From Spirogloea muscicola (Eukaryota > Streptophyta > Zygnematophyceae > Spirogloeales > Spirogloeaceae): a stretch of DNA of 37,607 nt. The stretch covers positions 369,078 to 406,684 of the forward strand of contig WELB01000037.1 of NCBI GenBank assembly GCA_009602725.1, in the 5' to 3' direction. The notes beneath the pieces are model-generated. The model ran no database searches and was not told the DNA's origin. It was given only the letters and a program-made list of their open reading frames with translations. The position numbers and the translations under genes are program-made. Below, piece after piece: positions 12,415-25,041 of this stretch. The first letter of the stretch is position 1; each line of letters begins with the position of its first letter.

Positions 12415-12735
12415 TATCGCCGCAGCCGCCGCCGCCGCCGCCGCCGCCGACGGCGGCTCTTGGCGGCGGCGGTGGGGGCGCTACCGCAGCGCTTTGGAGC
12501 CGCTTGATGAGAAAGGGGCGGAGAGGCGGGACGTCTCACGTGCTGCAGCCGAGCGATCATGACACCACGGGTGGGGAGGGAGGGAGGGAGGAGCGGGGAG
12601 AGAGACGGGGGCAACAAGGGAGCCGTGTGATAACGAGAACCAGACGATGTGGGGAGAGGAAGACGGGCGGACGGGGAGGAGAGAGGGAGCGCAGAGGGAG
12701 AGGGGAGAGGTGGGGGGGGGTGGGCCCCGCGTAAA
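12415..12735. promoter_or_regulatory. GC-rich then polypurine tract upstream of the transporter
   Basis: 12,420-12,480 is a GCC/GGC trinucleotide-rich stretch. 12,565-12,735 is almost pure G and A on the + strand, with GGGA repeated and a run of G near 12,712-12,719. It lies 5' of the minus-strand transporter, so it is probably promoter or 5' untranslated sequence. No TATA box is visible. Confidence 0.35.
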
Positions 12736-12887
12736 GCCAGGGGGAAGGGTCCTCGGGGATACCTTTTCAAAAAGGCGGAGAGGACTCGCGGCCGTACTCA
12801 GCTCATAGTGGCGAGGACGGCGTGATCGATTTCGTCGGCGAACCCTACGCCCCCTACGGCCACGCTCACGTCAGCCCCCGAATGTCA

Positions 12888-13072
12888 GGCAATTTCGTGT
12901 ATAAGAAACAAAAGTAGGCCAAATGGCCAAGTACAAAGGCAAGCACATCTGAAGAAATGTCGTGTATTTGGAACAAACGAAGGCCAAATGGCCAGGTACC
13001 CCGGAAAATTCCGTGTAATAGAAAGAAATGTAGGCCAAATGGCCAAGTACAAAGGCAAGCACATCTAAAGCC
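12888..13072 (+). repeat. Tandem repeat with GGCCAAATGGCC core, three units
   Basis: Three units of about 55-65 bp begin with (T)CGTGTA(T/A), then AGAAA(C/G)AAA-type sequence, and a shared core AGGCCAAATGGCCA(A/G)GTAC. Units 1 and 3 continue with AAAGGCAAGCACATCT; the middle unit is shortened (GTACCCCGG). The core itself is an imperfect inverted repeat (GGCC AAAT GGCC). The same unit recurs once at about 32,083-32,137 in the same strand sense and once, diverged and reversed, at about 34,427-34,470. Confidence 0.75.
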
Positions 13073-13138
13073 GGGAGCGCCGGCCCTCCTCCGCTGGTCG
13101 AGCTTTAGCTGTTGGCACAAGGGTTTGTCATTTGCCGT

Positions 13139-13208
13139 TCGGTATTCGCGCATCAGTTTACTTCTCTTTTCCATTAGCGACCTCGATATGCCGACTAGTC
13201 GTTACTGA
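13139..13208 (+). mobile_element. 3' end of a LINE reading frame (remnant, + strand)
   Basis: The frame ending at 13,208 reads SDLDMPTSRY-stop, and its stop is followed by GCGGGTCAG. The LINE frame ending at 32,171 reads SDLYVLTRGY-stop followed by GCGGGTCAA. Nucleotide similarity begins near GTATTCGCGCATC at 13,139. This is a 3' scrap of the same LINE subfamily; everything upstream is lost. Confidence 0.6.
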
Positions 13209-13689
13209 GCGGGTCAGCTTAGCAGCAGTTGGTGTCAATCTGTCAATGTCCTCGCCGTTGTACGCATGTGGCTCTCATCACTCTCCCGCGCAACTTCTTC
13301 CAAGGCTCACACCGTGCACTTGCGGGCAGGCCGTGCTGCTGCGTCTGGGTCTCGTCACAGTGCTTCTTTTCCTACACTTGCTTAGCAGGACTTACTGAGT
13401 ATTCCGTAGCTGCCTGAGTCCATCTGTGCTAGCTTTAAGCTCCCCTCCGCTGTAGTCTCGTGCATAGCTATGTGGTTTAATTGCCTTTCAGCTTTCGGCT
13501 CTTCGGACCTTCTCCCTTCGGCTGTCCTGTTTCCAGCCACCTTCTCAAATGGGAGCGAGCTTTTCGTTTGTTTGTAAGTAGCCTCTCTATCTCCAGATAC
13601 ACACTCCATACCTGCGAAAGAAGGCGTGCAGTGCGCATGTATTGGTAGGGGAGGCCAGATCATAGCAATCAACACACAGTGCACTTTTC

Positions 13690-13870
13690 ACGCGAGAGGG
13701 CAAAAGCTAGTGCGAAGAAATGTAGCTAAATGAAGCGAAGCCCTATGCGAAGGAAGTAGCACAAAGCCCACATCAAGGACAAGATCTCCAACATATAGAA
13801 GAGAGAGAAGGCGCGCGGTGCGCATGAAATTAAAGCGAGGCCAATTCAAGCCATTACATTGTTCAGAAGT
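13690..13870 (-). repeat. LINE 3'-region block, longer copy
   Basis: The + strand shows, in order, AAAAGCTAGTGCGAAGAAA, GCGAAGCCCTATGCGAAGG, GAGAGAAGGCGCGCGGTGCG, CATGAAATTAAAGCGAGGCC and TTACATTGTTCAG. The same blocks in the same order occur at 35,720-35,900, directly 3' of a LINE stop in minus orientation. It sits about 150 bp upstream of the MECR-like gene, so that gene's promoter may lie partly in repeat DNA. Confidence 0.65.
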
Positions 13871-14019
13871 AGATCGGACTACTGGTCTGAAAATGGACTA
13901 GTGTCCAACGGGAAGGGCGTAAAATGTGAAGGCTACCCCCTTCGTCCGACGAGCTCGTTCGCTCTTTCTCGTCTTCTGGTGTCCATCCACAGCCGTCTAC
14001 AATTGCCCGTTTCTAGGGT

Positions 14020-14949
14020 TTGCGTAGCCAACTTCCACAAGCTCCGCGCCGCAGCAGGCGCCGTGTGGCCCGGGTGCGCAGCCCTCTGCGGCTCGCCCCA
14101 GCGGCGCGGCGGCAGCGGCCCAGCATGCGAGCCGCCTGGTGGCCGTCGCGCAGGCTGCTCCAGACGCCGCTTGCAGGCGGCGGCCACGGCGGCCGCGGCT
14201 GTGGCCGGCCCTACTCCCTGTCCGCTGCGAAGCTTCTCGATCGCGTCGACTTGAAGCCGGGTCAGCCGTCAGCCGCGGGCGCCGTCGAAGCGCAGAGCCA
14301 GGCGACGACCCTTTTGGGGCTCTACGGCGGTGCTGACTCTCATAGCCCGGCGGCCGATTGCTGCGCAGGTGACGTCATTGTCCAGAATGCAGCTGACAGC
14401 GACGCAGGGCGGGCCCTTATTAGGGAGGCCCGAGAGCGCGGGGTTAAGACCATCAACGTGGTGGGCGACAAGCCCGGCACCGCCGACGTCGTGGAGCAGC
14501 TCAAGATGCTTGGTGGAGACATCGTCGTCACCGAGTCCTACACGAGGCTCTGGTAAGCATTTGAGGGCTGCCGCTTGGGCGTGCACCCTCTGCGATCTTC
14601 CCGCACTGCGCCCTCGCAGTCTGCCCACAAGATGTTGACACTGGCACGTTGAGTCTGTTGCTGCAGTTCGCCAGTGTTGACCTCCTTTTGAGTTTTGCTG
14701 CATTGTGCTGCATTTATTTGCAGGTATATCAGCCGTCTGCTGAACGACTTCCCAAAGCCCAAGGCTGGAATCAACTCGGCAGACGGCTCCCAGCTGCTTG
14801 CAGTCACCAAGCTCCTTGGTCCAGGAAGCACATTGCTGAGCACAAAGAAGCTGCCGGCAGTAGTACAATACCCTGGTGCTACAAGGCGACCTGTGAAGTG
14901 GCAAGACTATTTGAAAGCCAAGAATATCAATGTGGCCAATCTTGATTGA
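14020..14949 (+). CDS. Short MECR-like (trans-2-enoyl reductase) Rossmann protein, lacking the catalytic half
   Basis: The family reduces trans-2-enoyl-ACP/CoA with NADPH in mitochondrial fatty acid synthesis. Exons: 14020-14260, 14369-14552, 14724-14949, 216 aa (181 aa if the ATG at 14,125 is used). Landmarks: LLDRVDLKPG, then GDVIVQNAADSDAG where the family has a GANSxVG cofactor loop, GVKTINVVGDKPG, LGGDIVVTE, LNDFPKPKAGINS and a final RPVKWQDYLKAKNI. The amino-terminal catalytic domain, about 170 residues in full-length MECR, is absent upstream, and the end is about 100 residues short. The cofactor loop has lost its glycines and the phosphate-binding Arg of the NVVRD motif is Gly. The leader from 14,125 is rich in Arg with no acidic residue, which suits a mitochondrial presequence. 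Intron 1 (14,261-14,368) is 108 nt, in frame and stop-free, so it can be read through. Probably not an active reductase; perhaps a pseudogene, though the frame is intact. Confidence 0.72.
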
Positions 14950-16029
14950 CTCTAGTTCGAATCAAACTGCATCGTTTAGTTGCTCTTTAAGAGCTGGCAA
15001 CTATTCACATTGCATCTTCCGACTGGCTTCAATGGCCGCCGGTTCCTGTAACCCGACCCCTCAGATACCCAACTGGTCGTGTGCCCCTCTCCAAAGTTTT
15101 AGCAGACTGTCTCTCTCAGCTGCACAGCGCAGATCCGCTCATGGTGGCGGACAGCTCAAATTAGCACAGGTATTGGTCTGCACTCAAAGTTGGGCTGCAG
15201 CTATAGCTAGGGCACGGGAGCAGACATTCAAGTGCCTCAAGGGATATAAATACCCGATGCATGTGCACACCTTTGCAGATGAGCACTCCCCATGCCCACC
15301 AGGTTGAGTACTTACTACTTCCCCAAGTCGGTGCTACCTGATTCATTCAACTTGACCTACTGCACCTCCCTCAAGTGCATGCATGGCTACATTGCCTACT
15401 CTTTACTTCCTCAGACGTGGCTGAGGCGGAGGCATGCTGCAATGTCCAGTCAATAAGCAGCTGCATCATTGCCGAGAGCAATGTGACTGCGATCTTGGTA
15501 TACAGTGTCTTACAGCTAAGGGATGGCTCAGCTGATTAGTGTTCTTTCACTGGCTAACTACCTGGCCGTGTCCACTTTGTGAAACACAAAACTGAAAGTA
15601 GATGTACACAAAGATTCCAGCTCCTGTTACTGTTGAGATAACATTCTAAATCGGGAGCCAGAACTCTCATAAAAGCATGAAATGCATCCAACCAGTCCAG
15701 ATGCTCTATTGAAGTCTGTCCCCACGGACAAAACCACTTGGAATTGACACCACCAGGACTTGCAATGCACAATAGAACCAAGAATTGATAAGCTGTAAGA
15801 GCCACTATGTAGCCCGACAGTGGCTACCTCAAATACACAACAGTTCATCAAAACTTGCGGCGGCAAGCGCAAGTTGCTCAGGAGCTGGTCTGCTAATTCA
15901 AAAGGAAAACGTGTTGGATGAAGATATGAAAGGAGCAACTTTCAAGCGGCACATCTACACCAATCTAATGCACAATACACCCTGCGCAGTACACCTCCCA
16001 GAAGACCTCCCAACAGTACCAGAAGTGCT
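14950..16029. other. Intergenic region between two convergent genes
   Basis: It holds the 3' untranslated regions of the MECR-like gene (+) and ARF1 (-). I see no further gene. A frame at 15,785-16,078 (+) shows no family similarity and runs across the last ARF1 exon on the other strand. No repeat of the window's families was noticed here. Confidence 0.45.
15047..15051 (+). terminator. TGTAA poly(A) signal candidate
   Basis: TGTAA, the typical green-algal polyadenylation motif, lies about 98 nt after the stop of the MECR-like gene, a normal distance. A five-base motif occurs by chance often, so this is only supportive. Confidence 0.4.
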
Positions 16030-17934
<1,905 letters not shown>

Positions 17935-18175
17935 AATATCACAGCCATCGCCCACTTTGGAAGCGCTTCTTCCTCTCCATGCCATCTACATTGTACATAC
18001 CCCCTTGTAGGTGATATTGAGCGGCCACTTGAGTGGATGTAGCTCTTCTTGCCCCTTGTTTGCTCGTTCTTTTCTGGGCTGGCAATCACAGCCATCGCCC
18101 TTCACTATGAAGTATTTTCACTATGTACATTCCTTTGGGCTGGCCTCTCACAGCCATTGCCTTACAATGCAAGAG
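17935..18175 (-). repeat. Three hairpin-repeat units between ARF1 and the TOG gene
   Basis: Three minus-oriented copies: about 17,938-17,975 (CACAGCCATCGCCCACTTTG), 18,060-18,115 (GTTCTTTTCTGGGCTGGC, then ATCACAGCCATCGCCC) and 18,120-18,175 (CCTTTGGGCTGGCCTCTCAC, then AGCCATTGCC). The spacing and flanks match the 424-970 cluster. They lie in the divergent promoter region of two genes. Confidence 0.65.
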
Positions 18176-18314
18176 CCTTCGCTTCGTGACATCAATCGTG
18201 ACAAGATATCACGGAACGAGGAAGGCAGAAGTTGGACAAGAACCTGCGTACGAATCCACACCGTTGGGCTGTCGAGCTGCCACTACATGTTGCCCACCTC
18301 CGAGACCAGCCACG

Positions 18315-20840
18315 ATGGCCGAAGGATTTGCCCACCACGCCGTTAACGATCGGTGTGCGCGCCAAGAAGGCCATTCAAACGCTGCCACCGGTCTCATCCC
18401 TGCCGCCGCTCGCGCTGCCGTTGGCGCCCCGAGGACCGCGCTGCCGCTCGACTCCTTCGCTCCTCGCCCTTCGCTTGCGCTCGCTTGGCAGAAAAGGCCA
18501 CGAGGCCGCCGCCCGGAGGACGCCGTAGACGTCGACGAGCCAGAGCAGGCCGCCACTGGCGGCGGAGAGCAACTTCCCCGGCGCCACAAGAGGCTGCGGC
18601 CGCACAACTCCATCGTGGCAAGAAGTCATTGCTGTCCAAGAGCCTAATTTCCGACGAATAGGGCATTTGTTCATTGGCGACCAAGTCATCAAGAACGGTG
18701 CAGAAGCGCTGCAAGCTGTGCCATCATTTTGGTCATACTGCAGGCTGGCTTGATGGCTCTCCAGAGGTTGGAGAGCGTTGACAACCACCGGAAGTTGGAC
18801 GAGCGTAGAACACTCATCAGAAGTAAAAGTTCTTTTCGGGGCAATGAAGAGAACTTCGACAGCAACCTTGCCAGGCCAGAGCTGCTGCCTGTGCCACACA
18901 AGCCTCAGTGCGTGCCGAGGAGCAATGCAGAAGGGGAGAGCACGCAAGCTGCTCCCGTGGAGTACATGCCAACGGAAAACCTCCAACCTGTTGAAGACGC
19001 TCAGGCGTGTTTAAATGTACGTACTGTTGCCCTTGGCTCATCTACCAACGCTGATGCTGATTGCAAGCCACATTCTGCTTTACAAAGAGGGCTGGCGACT
19101 TTGTGCAGACTCTTTTACAGCGCCTGAGCTCGAAGAACTGGTTCGTCGTCTGCCACGCCTTGGTCAATGTGCGGCAATTGTCAATCTTCCACAGCCTTGC
19201 TTTCCGGCTTCAACTGTGAGCATTCCCGCCTCCCATGTATTTCAGTGACACCACCTTTTGTAGGCTTGCCTGGATGTCCAATTGGCTGGGCATGAGCTGA
19301 GCAGTATACTGAGCATTATGAGTGAAAGATTGCACTCCTGGATGCTCAAGCATGTGGCATCAGCACAGGAGTGCTTCTCACCACATTTTGCAACGTGCTT
19401 GTCAAGAAATTGTTGACATGCTGCTGATGAGGACCCATGCCCACCCTGCAACAGTATATTTGGCTCACAATGACTCAAGCTGGAAGTGCAGAAAATCTGT
19501 GATCCCTTCCATACTAAGGTCAATGCAAAGTCCCCGAAGCGTGCTCTGCAAGACAGCCATCATGGTCACATCAGACCTTCTGGCTGCCTACGCAGACGAA
19601 ATGCTTGTCTACATTGACCAGATTGTAAGCCAATGCCTGAAGTCCGGTGTGCTTGTGGTCTGGCAGCTTATGCAGTTCTTCTAGTCACAGTGCTGGCATT
19701 GTAGCAACTACAGTAACATCACTTTCCGTCACAGTTGCAATACAAGCTGTTCGCAATACAAGTTTGCCCCAGTGAGTTCCTTGTTCATTGATGCCATTCC
19801 TCACAGTCCCTTTGCGGTGTGAATTCATGTTGAATGTCACGGGGGCAGGGTTGACATGATCTTAACATGAGGTTGTGCAGCTACCACACCTGCTCATGAA
19901 GGCATCCCAAGATAAGCAATTTGTATGCGAGGAAGCAGCAAGGACACTCCAATCGATGACCACAGCCCTTTCCCCAGGACCCCTGCTGATGAAGCTACAG
20001 CATCTTGTACAGCATCGCAACCCTCGTGTTCGTGCTAAAGCCACAGTGGCCATTCAACAAACTGCTTCAAAGCTGGTGCGCTTCATGCACATCCAAACCG
20101 GCAATGGCACCAAATCATCTGTGTGCCTCTGGCGATTTGCTTTGTCATGAAGCCACTACAAGAACTTGGACACGACCAACAATCAATGCAGGAAGAATTG
20201 TAGGACCGGACTTGCATGTTGCACGGGTATGATATATCATCAACCATAACTGATTGCTGTAGCAGCATAAGTAGAGCAGCTGGGTTCAGTGATTGGGGAT
20301 GCTAGACTGATTGCTAAGCATCACAAACGCACAAGTGTCAACAGGGGGCTGATGGACTTGCCAAGTGGGGCCTTGATGCCCTGGTCAAGCTTGCGGGTGC
20401 ACAGATAGCCGATCAGCTTCCAGAAGCTAGAGAGGCAGCCCGGAAACTGACTCTGGATCTCTTCCAAGGTCATCAAGCACCTGCTTACACAAGTCTTGTG
20501 ATCTGATGCTGAAAGCAGAACGATGCATCATTGCGATGCCAAAAGACTGCGAATGTACTTCAACAGTCAGTGGAATAGCCTAGACAAGCTTTGTCCATCA
20601 TTCTGATGTTATGTTGACTTGCTTTTATCTTTCACAGCATCAAAGAATCTACAGGAGCATGCATCTGTGGATGAGTCAATGTTGGATGGCAGCTCCCTCA
20701 ATGGCACTGGGCAGAACTGGGAGCAGCTGTGCCGTAGAATGTTGCCGGTCACCGCAGCTATGGCCTTAATAGACCTTACATGCACTACTTGCATACAAGA
20801 GCCCACCACGAGTGCTGTTTCAGTGCTTGGTGAATCATAG
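18315..20840 (+). CDS. TOG/ARM-repeat protein (plant TOG-domain family)
   Basis: Similar to the plant single-TOG ARM-repeat proteins, relatives of crescerin/TOGARAM; TOG domains bind tubulin. Exons: 18315-18614 (tentative), 18744-19016, 19109-19215, 19492-19624, 19881-20075, 20345-20468, 20638-20840; 1,335 nt, 444 aa, phases consistent. A charged, low-complexity amino end (to about 190) precedes the TOG domain: LSSKNWFVVCHALVNVRQL (helix pair with the conserved Trp), MQSPRSVLCKTAIMVTSDLL, ASQDKQFVCEEAARTLQ, HRNPRVRAKATVAI, and DQLPEAREAARKLTLDLFQ. The end, NWEQLCRRMLPVTAAMALID, matches the family's WExxC tail. The first exon is the weak part: its protein (RRPEDAVDVDEPEQAA) looks coding, but the donor is either ATC/GTGGCA or a GC donor GTG/GCAAGA, both in phase. 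Faces SNU23 tail to tail, 357 bp apart. Confidence 0.82.
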
Positions 20841-21197
20841 TCTTCACCCCAGCTTTGTGTGTTACTGCTCTGCTTTCAGTCTTGATATGCTGCCTAAGAC
20901 GCTGCCTATTTATTACCTATGTCTTGATGCAGACAGCACTGTCTCGTTCCAACTTGAGATTAGCAGCTGCACTAGGCTATTGAGGGAGCAACATCAGAAA
21001 CGTCCTGTCCCAAGAAACTCGCTCTACTACAATCACCTTACCCAGCAAGTACTTGCACATGCCGAAGGTGACAGGCACCCTCATGGCAACAGGAACAGCA
21101 GAACATGCAATCACAGAGTTCAAGCCTTGGGCAATGTCCAGTACATGAATGTGTATATACATAATGTCATGTACAGCCAGAGGTAGCAGCACAGAAG

Positions 21198-24100
21198 CTA
21201 GGCCTTGGTCGTGCCAAATCCCCCAAATCCCATAAGGGCCGCGACATCCACGTCAGCTGCTGGGAGCACTTCTGCCGCCTTCTCTTTCTGCACGTGTGAG
21301 GAGAAATGCCGGTCACTCTCTTACCTCTGACTGTTTGAAGGCTAGCCATCACAGTGACAAATGGTGACATCTAGTGGTTATCAGACAGGGCTTGAGGGAA
21401 AACACCACCTAATGCATGCCATTCATGCAACACAAAAGAGACAGAGCACGTCGCTGAACCTTCTTTTCCTTTTTGCGCTCCTTGCGTTGCCGCTTCCGCT
21501 CCTCCTCCTCCTCCTGCTGCTTAAGTATCCTGGCATCCAAATCTGCAGCAAAAGCAGCACCAGCCAGCCTGAGGCTCCATGGCACCTTGCCATTGACCAG
21601 CAGGACTCTAGCGCCTGACTTGTGCACCTGGGCAAATCAGTGCCTGTGCCCACAACAACAAGCCCGCCCCCTGCTAAGGCACACAGGATTGTACGACAGT
21701 CTGAATGGAGCTGCATAAATGACAGTGGCTGGTTCCTCTCATAAGTGACAGGAGGCTTGTGATCACTAGGAGTTCATTGCCTGGATCATAGGCGCAAGAC
21801 AGACGAAAACAAAATCGCTGCCTAGAAGACGACAAAACAGGGTATATGAAGGGCACATTATATGAGCACAGCACTTGAGGAGGCCTTCTTTTGGTCATAG
21901 ATCAACTGCACTGACCTTTCTCTGTCAATGTTGAGACCTGCTCCTTTTTCCGCTTCAGCTCCTCCAATCGATCTCTTACCTGCACGAGGCTCGTATTTGC
22001 TGGTGCATTCCATTACCAAGGAGGCAGCAAAGCACAGCAACTCCAGGTCTTGCAGCTCCTTTGCAACACAACGCCTTAAGGTCAACTACGCTGCCGCAGT
22101 ATCCTGACCTGGTGCACGTTGGACCGCTCCACCCGCATGGACATGCCCAGCGCTCGTTGGTCTGGCCACACCATTTGACATCAAAGATTCGAGGTTGACA
22201 TTCAGTAGGTCAGCTTCTGCAACCTAGAGGGTAAAATTCAAGGTCACGTGACTTGATGGGATGATACGACAATTTGCTGGATCAGTTCTCAAACTCTCAA
22301 CCCTGAATGCTGAAGCTGAGTTAGAGTCTACAGAAGGGCAGACGAGACTGCACTACATAGCAACTTTCACTCATGGCAATCAGCCTTTGAGAGCTCAAGA
22401 GCTGACAGCCAACTTTCCCTTGCCAAAGCGACTGAGATTGAATGTGCCACACAGGAGGCTTCCCAACTTGCAGGGGGGAAGCCTGCCGATTACGACTTTC
22501 AATTTCTGCTTTTCATGGCAGCCACTCACGCTTTTTGCCATTGATGTGGTCAAGGTAATTGGCTGAGTCCTTCACAACGCACTCGCACACATTGCAGTAA
22601 TAGCCTGCCTGGGGTGCACCCGCAACAGGGCCCCCCGCTGGCACCACTGTCAACTCCAGGGCCGCTAGCACGCAGATGTTAAAGAGCTACGGTGCTCCTG
22701 CAAGTACGTGCGCAAGTTGAGAAGAAGACAAGCAGCTGAAAGGAAAGTCCAGATTGGGCCTTGAGCTTCGGAACATGTGACGTACTCTTGGGTGGTCAGC
22801 CAAGATGGTCTTTACTATCAAAGACTGCGGGCTTGAGACACGTACGGGCCCAAGCCCCTCACCTGTTGGCTGAGTGGCGTGACCTGCGTCACCACCTGCA
22901 AAGGGAGAATGTGGGAGATGCACGTCAGAATGAGAGCATTAAAGACATAGGAAAGACAAGGAAAGATGGTGGGGCTTATTGTCAGATAGTCAGTATTGCG
23001 GTCCACATCAGACGCAGGAGCATCTGAGGCGATGCAAATGCACAGGCCCAAAGGCTGGAGGTGGCTTATAGGGGCGTGCGGCGGCCAGGTGAGAGGGCCA
23101 CCACCTGCGTCTTGCCTAGGCGCGAGGCAAGGTCCACGGAGTGATCACGCTGCTTCAGCGGCGCCCTCTGCACAGCCGGTCCTCTCGCTGCACACATGCA
23201 AGGAGGAGGGGGGGTGGGCGGGGGGGCAGCATGCGTAAGGAGGGGAAGCAAGAGATAGAGCGAGGAGGGAGGCCAGTAAGGAAAAGGAAGGGTAAAGCGG
23301 CAGTAGGACCAGACATAGCACTTCATTTGGAACGCCCCCCCAATATTTGTGCAAGGATGGGCTGTCCTGGGGCCGTGCAAGAGCAACAGAGATCTCGCAG
23401 CTGGGCTATGAGCAGTGATGACCTCCTGAGGACTCAAAGCTGGTTTCAGGTGTATGGGAGGTTGAGAGAAAGGAGGACAGACTTCACATAGGACAGCTTT
23501 GAGATGGAAGTCTAGGATGATGGGCTTAACAAGTCACTGTCAGCATCTTCTTGATATTGATATGTTGCGACACTCTTCATTGGGGCTTTGAGTCAAGGCT
23601 GAGAGGCCAGGGGGCTATACATGAGGGGCGGGCGCGCTCCTCCTCTTCCTGCGCGGAGCGTTGCAAATCATAATGTCATCATGGGCTGAGCCGACGAGCA
23701 TTGCAGAGGAGCAGCTGCGAGGCTTGACCTGGGCTGGGAGACCGTGAGGACCCCACAGCAGGACAAAGAGCGCACGATGGTGAGATGGAAGCGGAGCTTC
23801 AAAGCTGACGGGTGAGTGCTGCCAAGGCTGCATCCGGCAGCCGCTGTCACCACAAGCGCTCACTACCGAGCAGGCGCCCGTGACATCGGTCTTTGAGTCG
23901 GGCAGAGGGTGGGAAGCCCACCTGCTCGAGCTCCCGCGCCCTTTGCTCGTACTCGTCGCGGTCCCACTTGCGGCGCGCGGTGTTGTCGACGCCCGCGGCC
24001 TGCGCGGCGCAGCATGCCAGCCCATGGCCGCCTGATCTAAGTTCTAGTATTGATAGATATGAAGAAATGTTAAGTTACAATCGTATTTAGAAACAACGAT

Positions 24101-24343
24101 TGGTAGATATTGGTGTTGTTACTGCACAGCAAGCTATGGGATGCTATTTGTGTAGAATTGAGACGAAACATGCCTATAATCTAGTGGGTCCACGCCCGGG
24201 GCTCATCTTTGGCTTCTTAGGAGCTGAGCGAGGCCCGTCAGCCGAGCTGCCGCTCGACGAGGCCTCGCTTCTGAGGAAGGGGGGAGGGCCATTCGCGGCA
24301 GCGAGCCTGCCCAAGAGGAGGGCTCGCCCCTGACCTTGGACAT
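21198..24343 (-). CDS. SNU23: U4/U6.U5 snRNP zinc-finger protein SNU23 (ZMAT2)
   Basis: A component of the U4/U6.U5 tri-snRNP that leaves on spliceosome activation. Ten exons: 24335-24343, 23922-23999, 23621-23648, 23105-23187, 22863-22895, 22530-22608, 22109-22161, 21916-21979, 21460-21542, 21198-21287; exactly 600 nt, 199 aa, which is the length of human ZMAT2. Landmarks: [19 protein letters not shown] (amino end), [31 protein letters not shown], then the U1-type finger C82-x2-C85-x12-H98-x5-H104 ([26 protein letters not shown]), [15 protein letters not shown], a charged coiled coil ([20 protein letters not shown]) and the family ending [13 protein letters not shown]. The exon 6/7 junction splits the last zinc-binding His codon. 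The 9-nt first exon (MSK) is inferred from phase and is the uncertain part; all others are firm. Divergent from LSM14. Confidence 0.92.
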
Positions 24344-24880
24344 CGCTCCTCCGCCGTCGGCCACCCCAGGCGCTGCTGGCCGCGCAGGGGGACCTCGCTC
24401 TTGGATGCCACCCACGGGCCGCCGCCGCCACAGCCACCGCCGCTGACGGCCAGCGCCGCCGGAGCCCACGCCGCGCGGCGAGCGGCAAGCTTCGGGCCGC
24501 GCGGCACTGCGGCTCGGCTCGCGCGGGAAGCTAGCCGAGCCTCCGCCGCTTTAGTCGGACAGTCGCTGCAGCTATGGCGCGGCGCGCAAGCGGCGGCGGC
24601 GGCGGCGGCGGCGGCGGGAGCTGGGCTGCCACGACGGGACTAAATGTGTTACCGGTGTAGGGGGCCACTTAGGGTGCTCACTCGTGGTTGATCAACACTA
24701 ACAAGGCCACCTAACCGGCCACTAACGGGCAATTCCTCTGCAATTCCGCGGGACTGGCTGCCTTGCGAGCACTCTGGACCGCTGGCGAGGGTGCCCGGTG
24801 CCGGCAGAGGAGAGGCGGTTCCAGCCGCAGGCNCCGCGCGCGCCGCTCCCTCCGGCGCCGGCGGCGGCGGCGGCGGCGCC
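24344..24880. promoter_or_regulatory. Divergent promoter region of SNU23 and LSM14
   Basis: Contains the 5' untranslated regions of both genes. It is GC-rich, with a (GGC)n run at about 24,591-24,617 and an unresolved base (n) at 24,833, just upstream of the LSM14 start. No TATA box is obvious. Long frames on both strands here follow from base composition. Confidence 0.5.
24591..24617 (+). repeat. (GGC)n microsatellite
   Basis: Nine uninterrupted GGC triplets in the shared 5' region of SNU23 and LSM14. Confidence 0.9.
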
Positions 24881-25010
24881 ATGGCGGACGCGTACATAGG
24901 CAGCGTGATCAGCCTGACGAGCAAGAGCGAGATCCGGTACGAGGGCGTGCTGTACACCGTCGACACCGAGAACTCCAACATCGCCCTCCAGAACGGTGTG
25001 CCCGCCGCCC

Positions 25011-25041
<31 letters not shown>

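Noticed and set aside
18209-18986. Minus-strand frames of 134-203 codons opposite the start of the TOG gene
   Set aside because: No similarity to any family. The + strand has the better case, though exon 1 of the TOG gene remains tentative.
23141-23491. 116-codon + strand frame inside SNU23
   Set aside because: It lies in an intron and opposite exon 4 of SNU23; Arg/Gly-rich chance frame.
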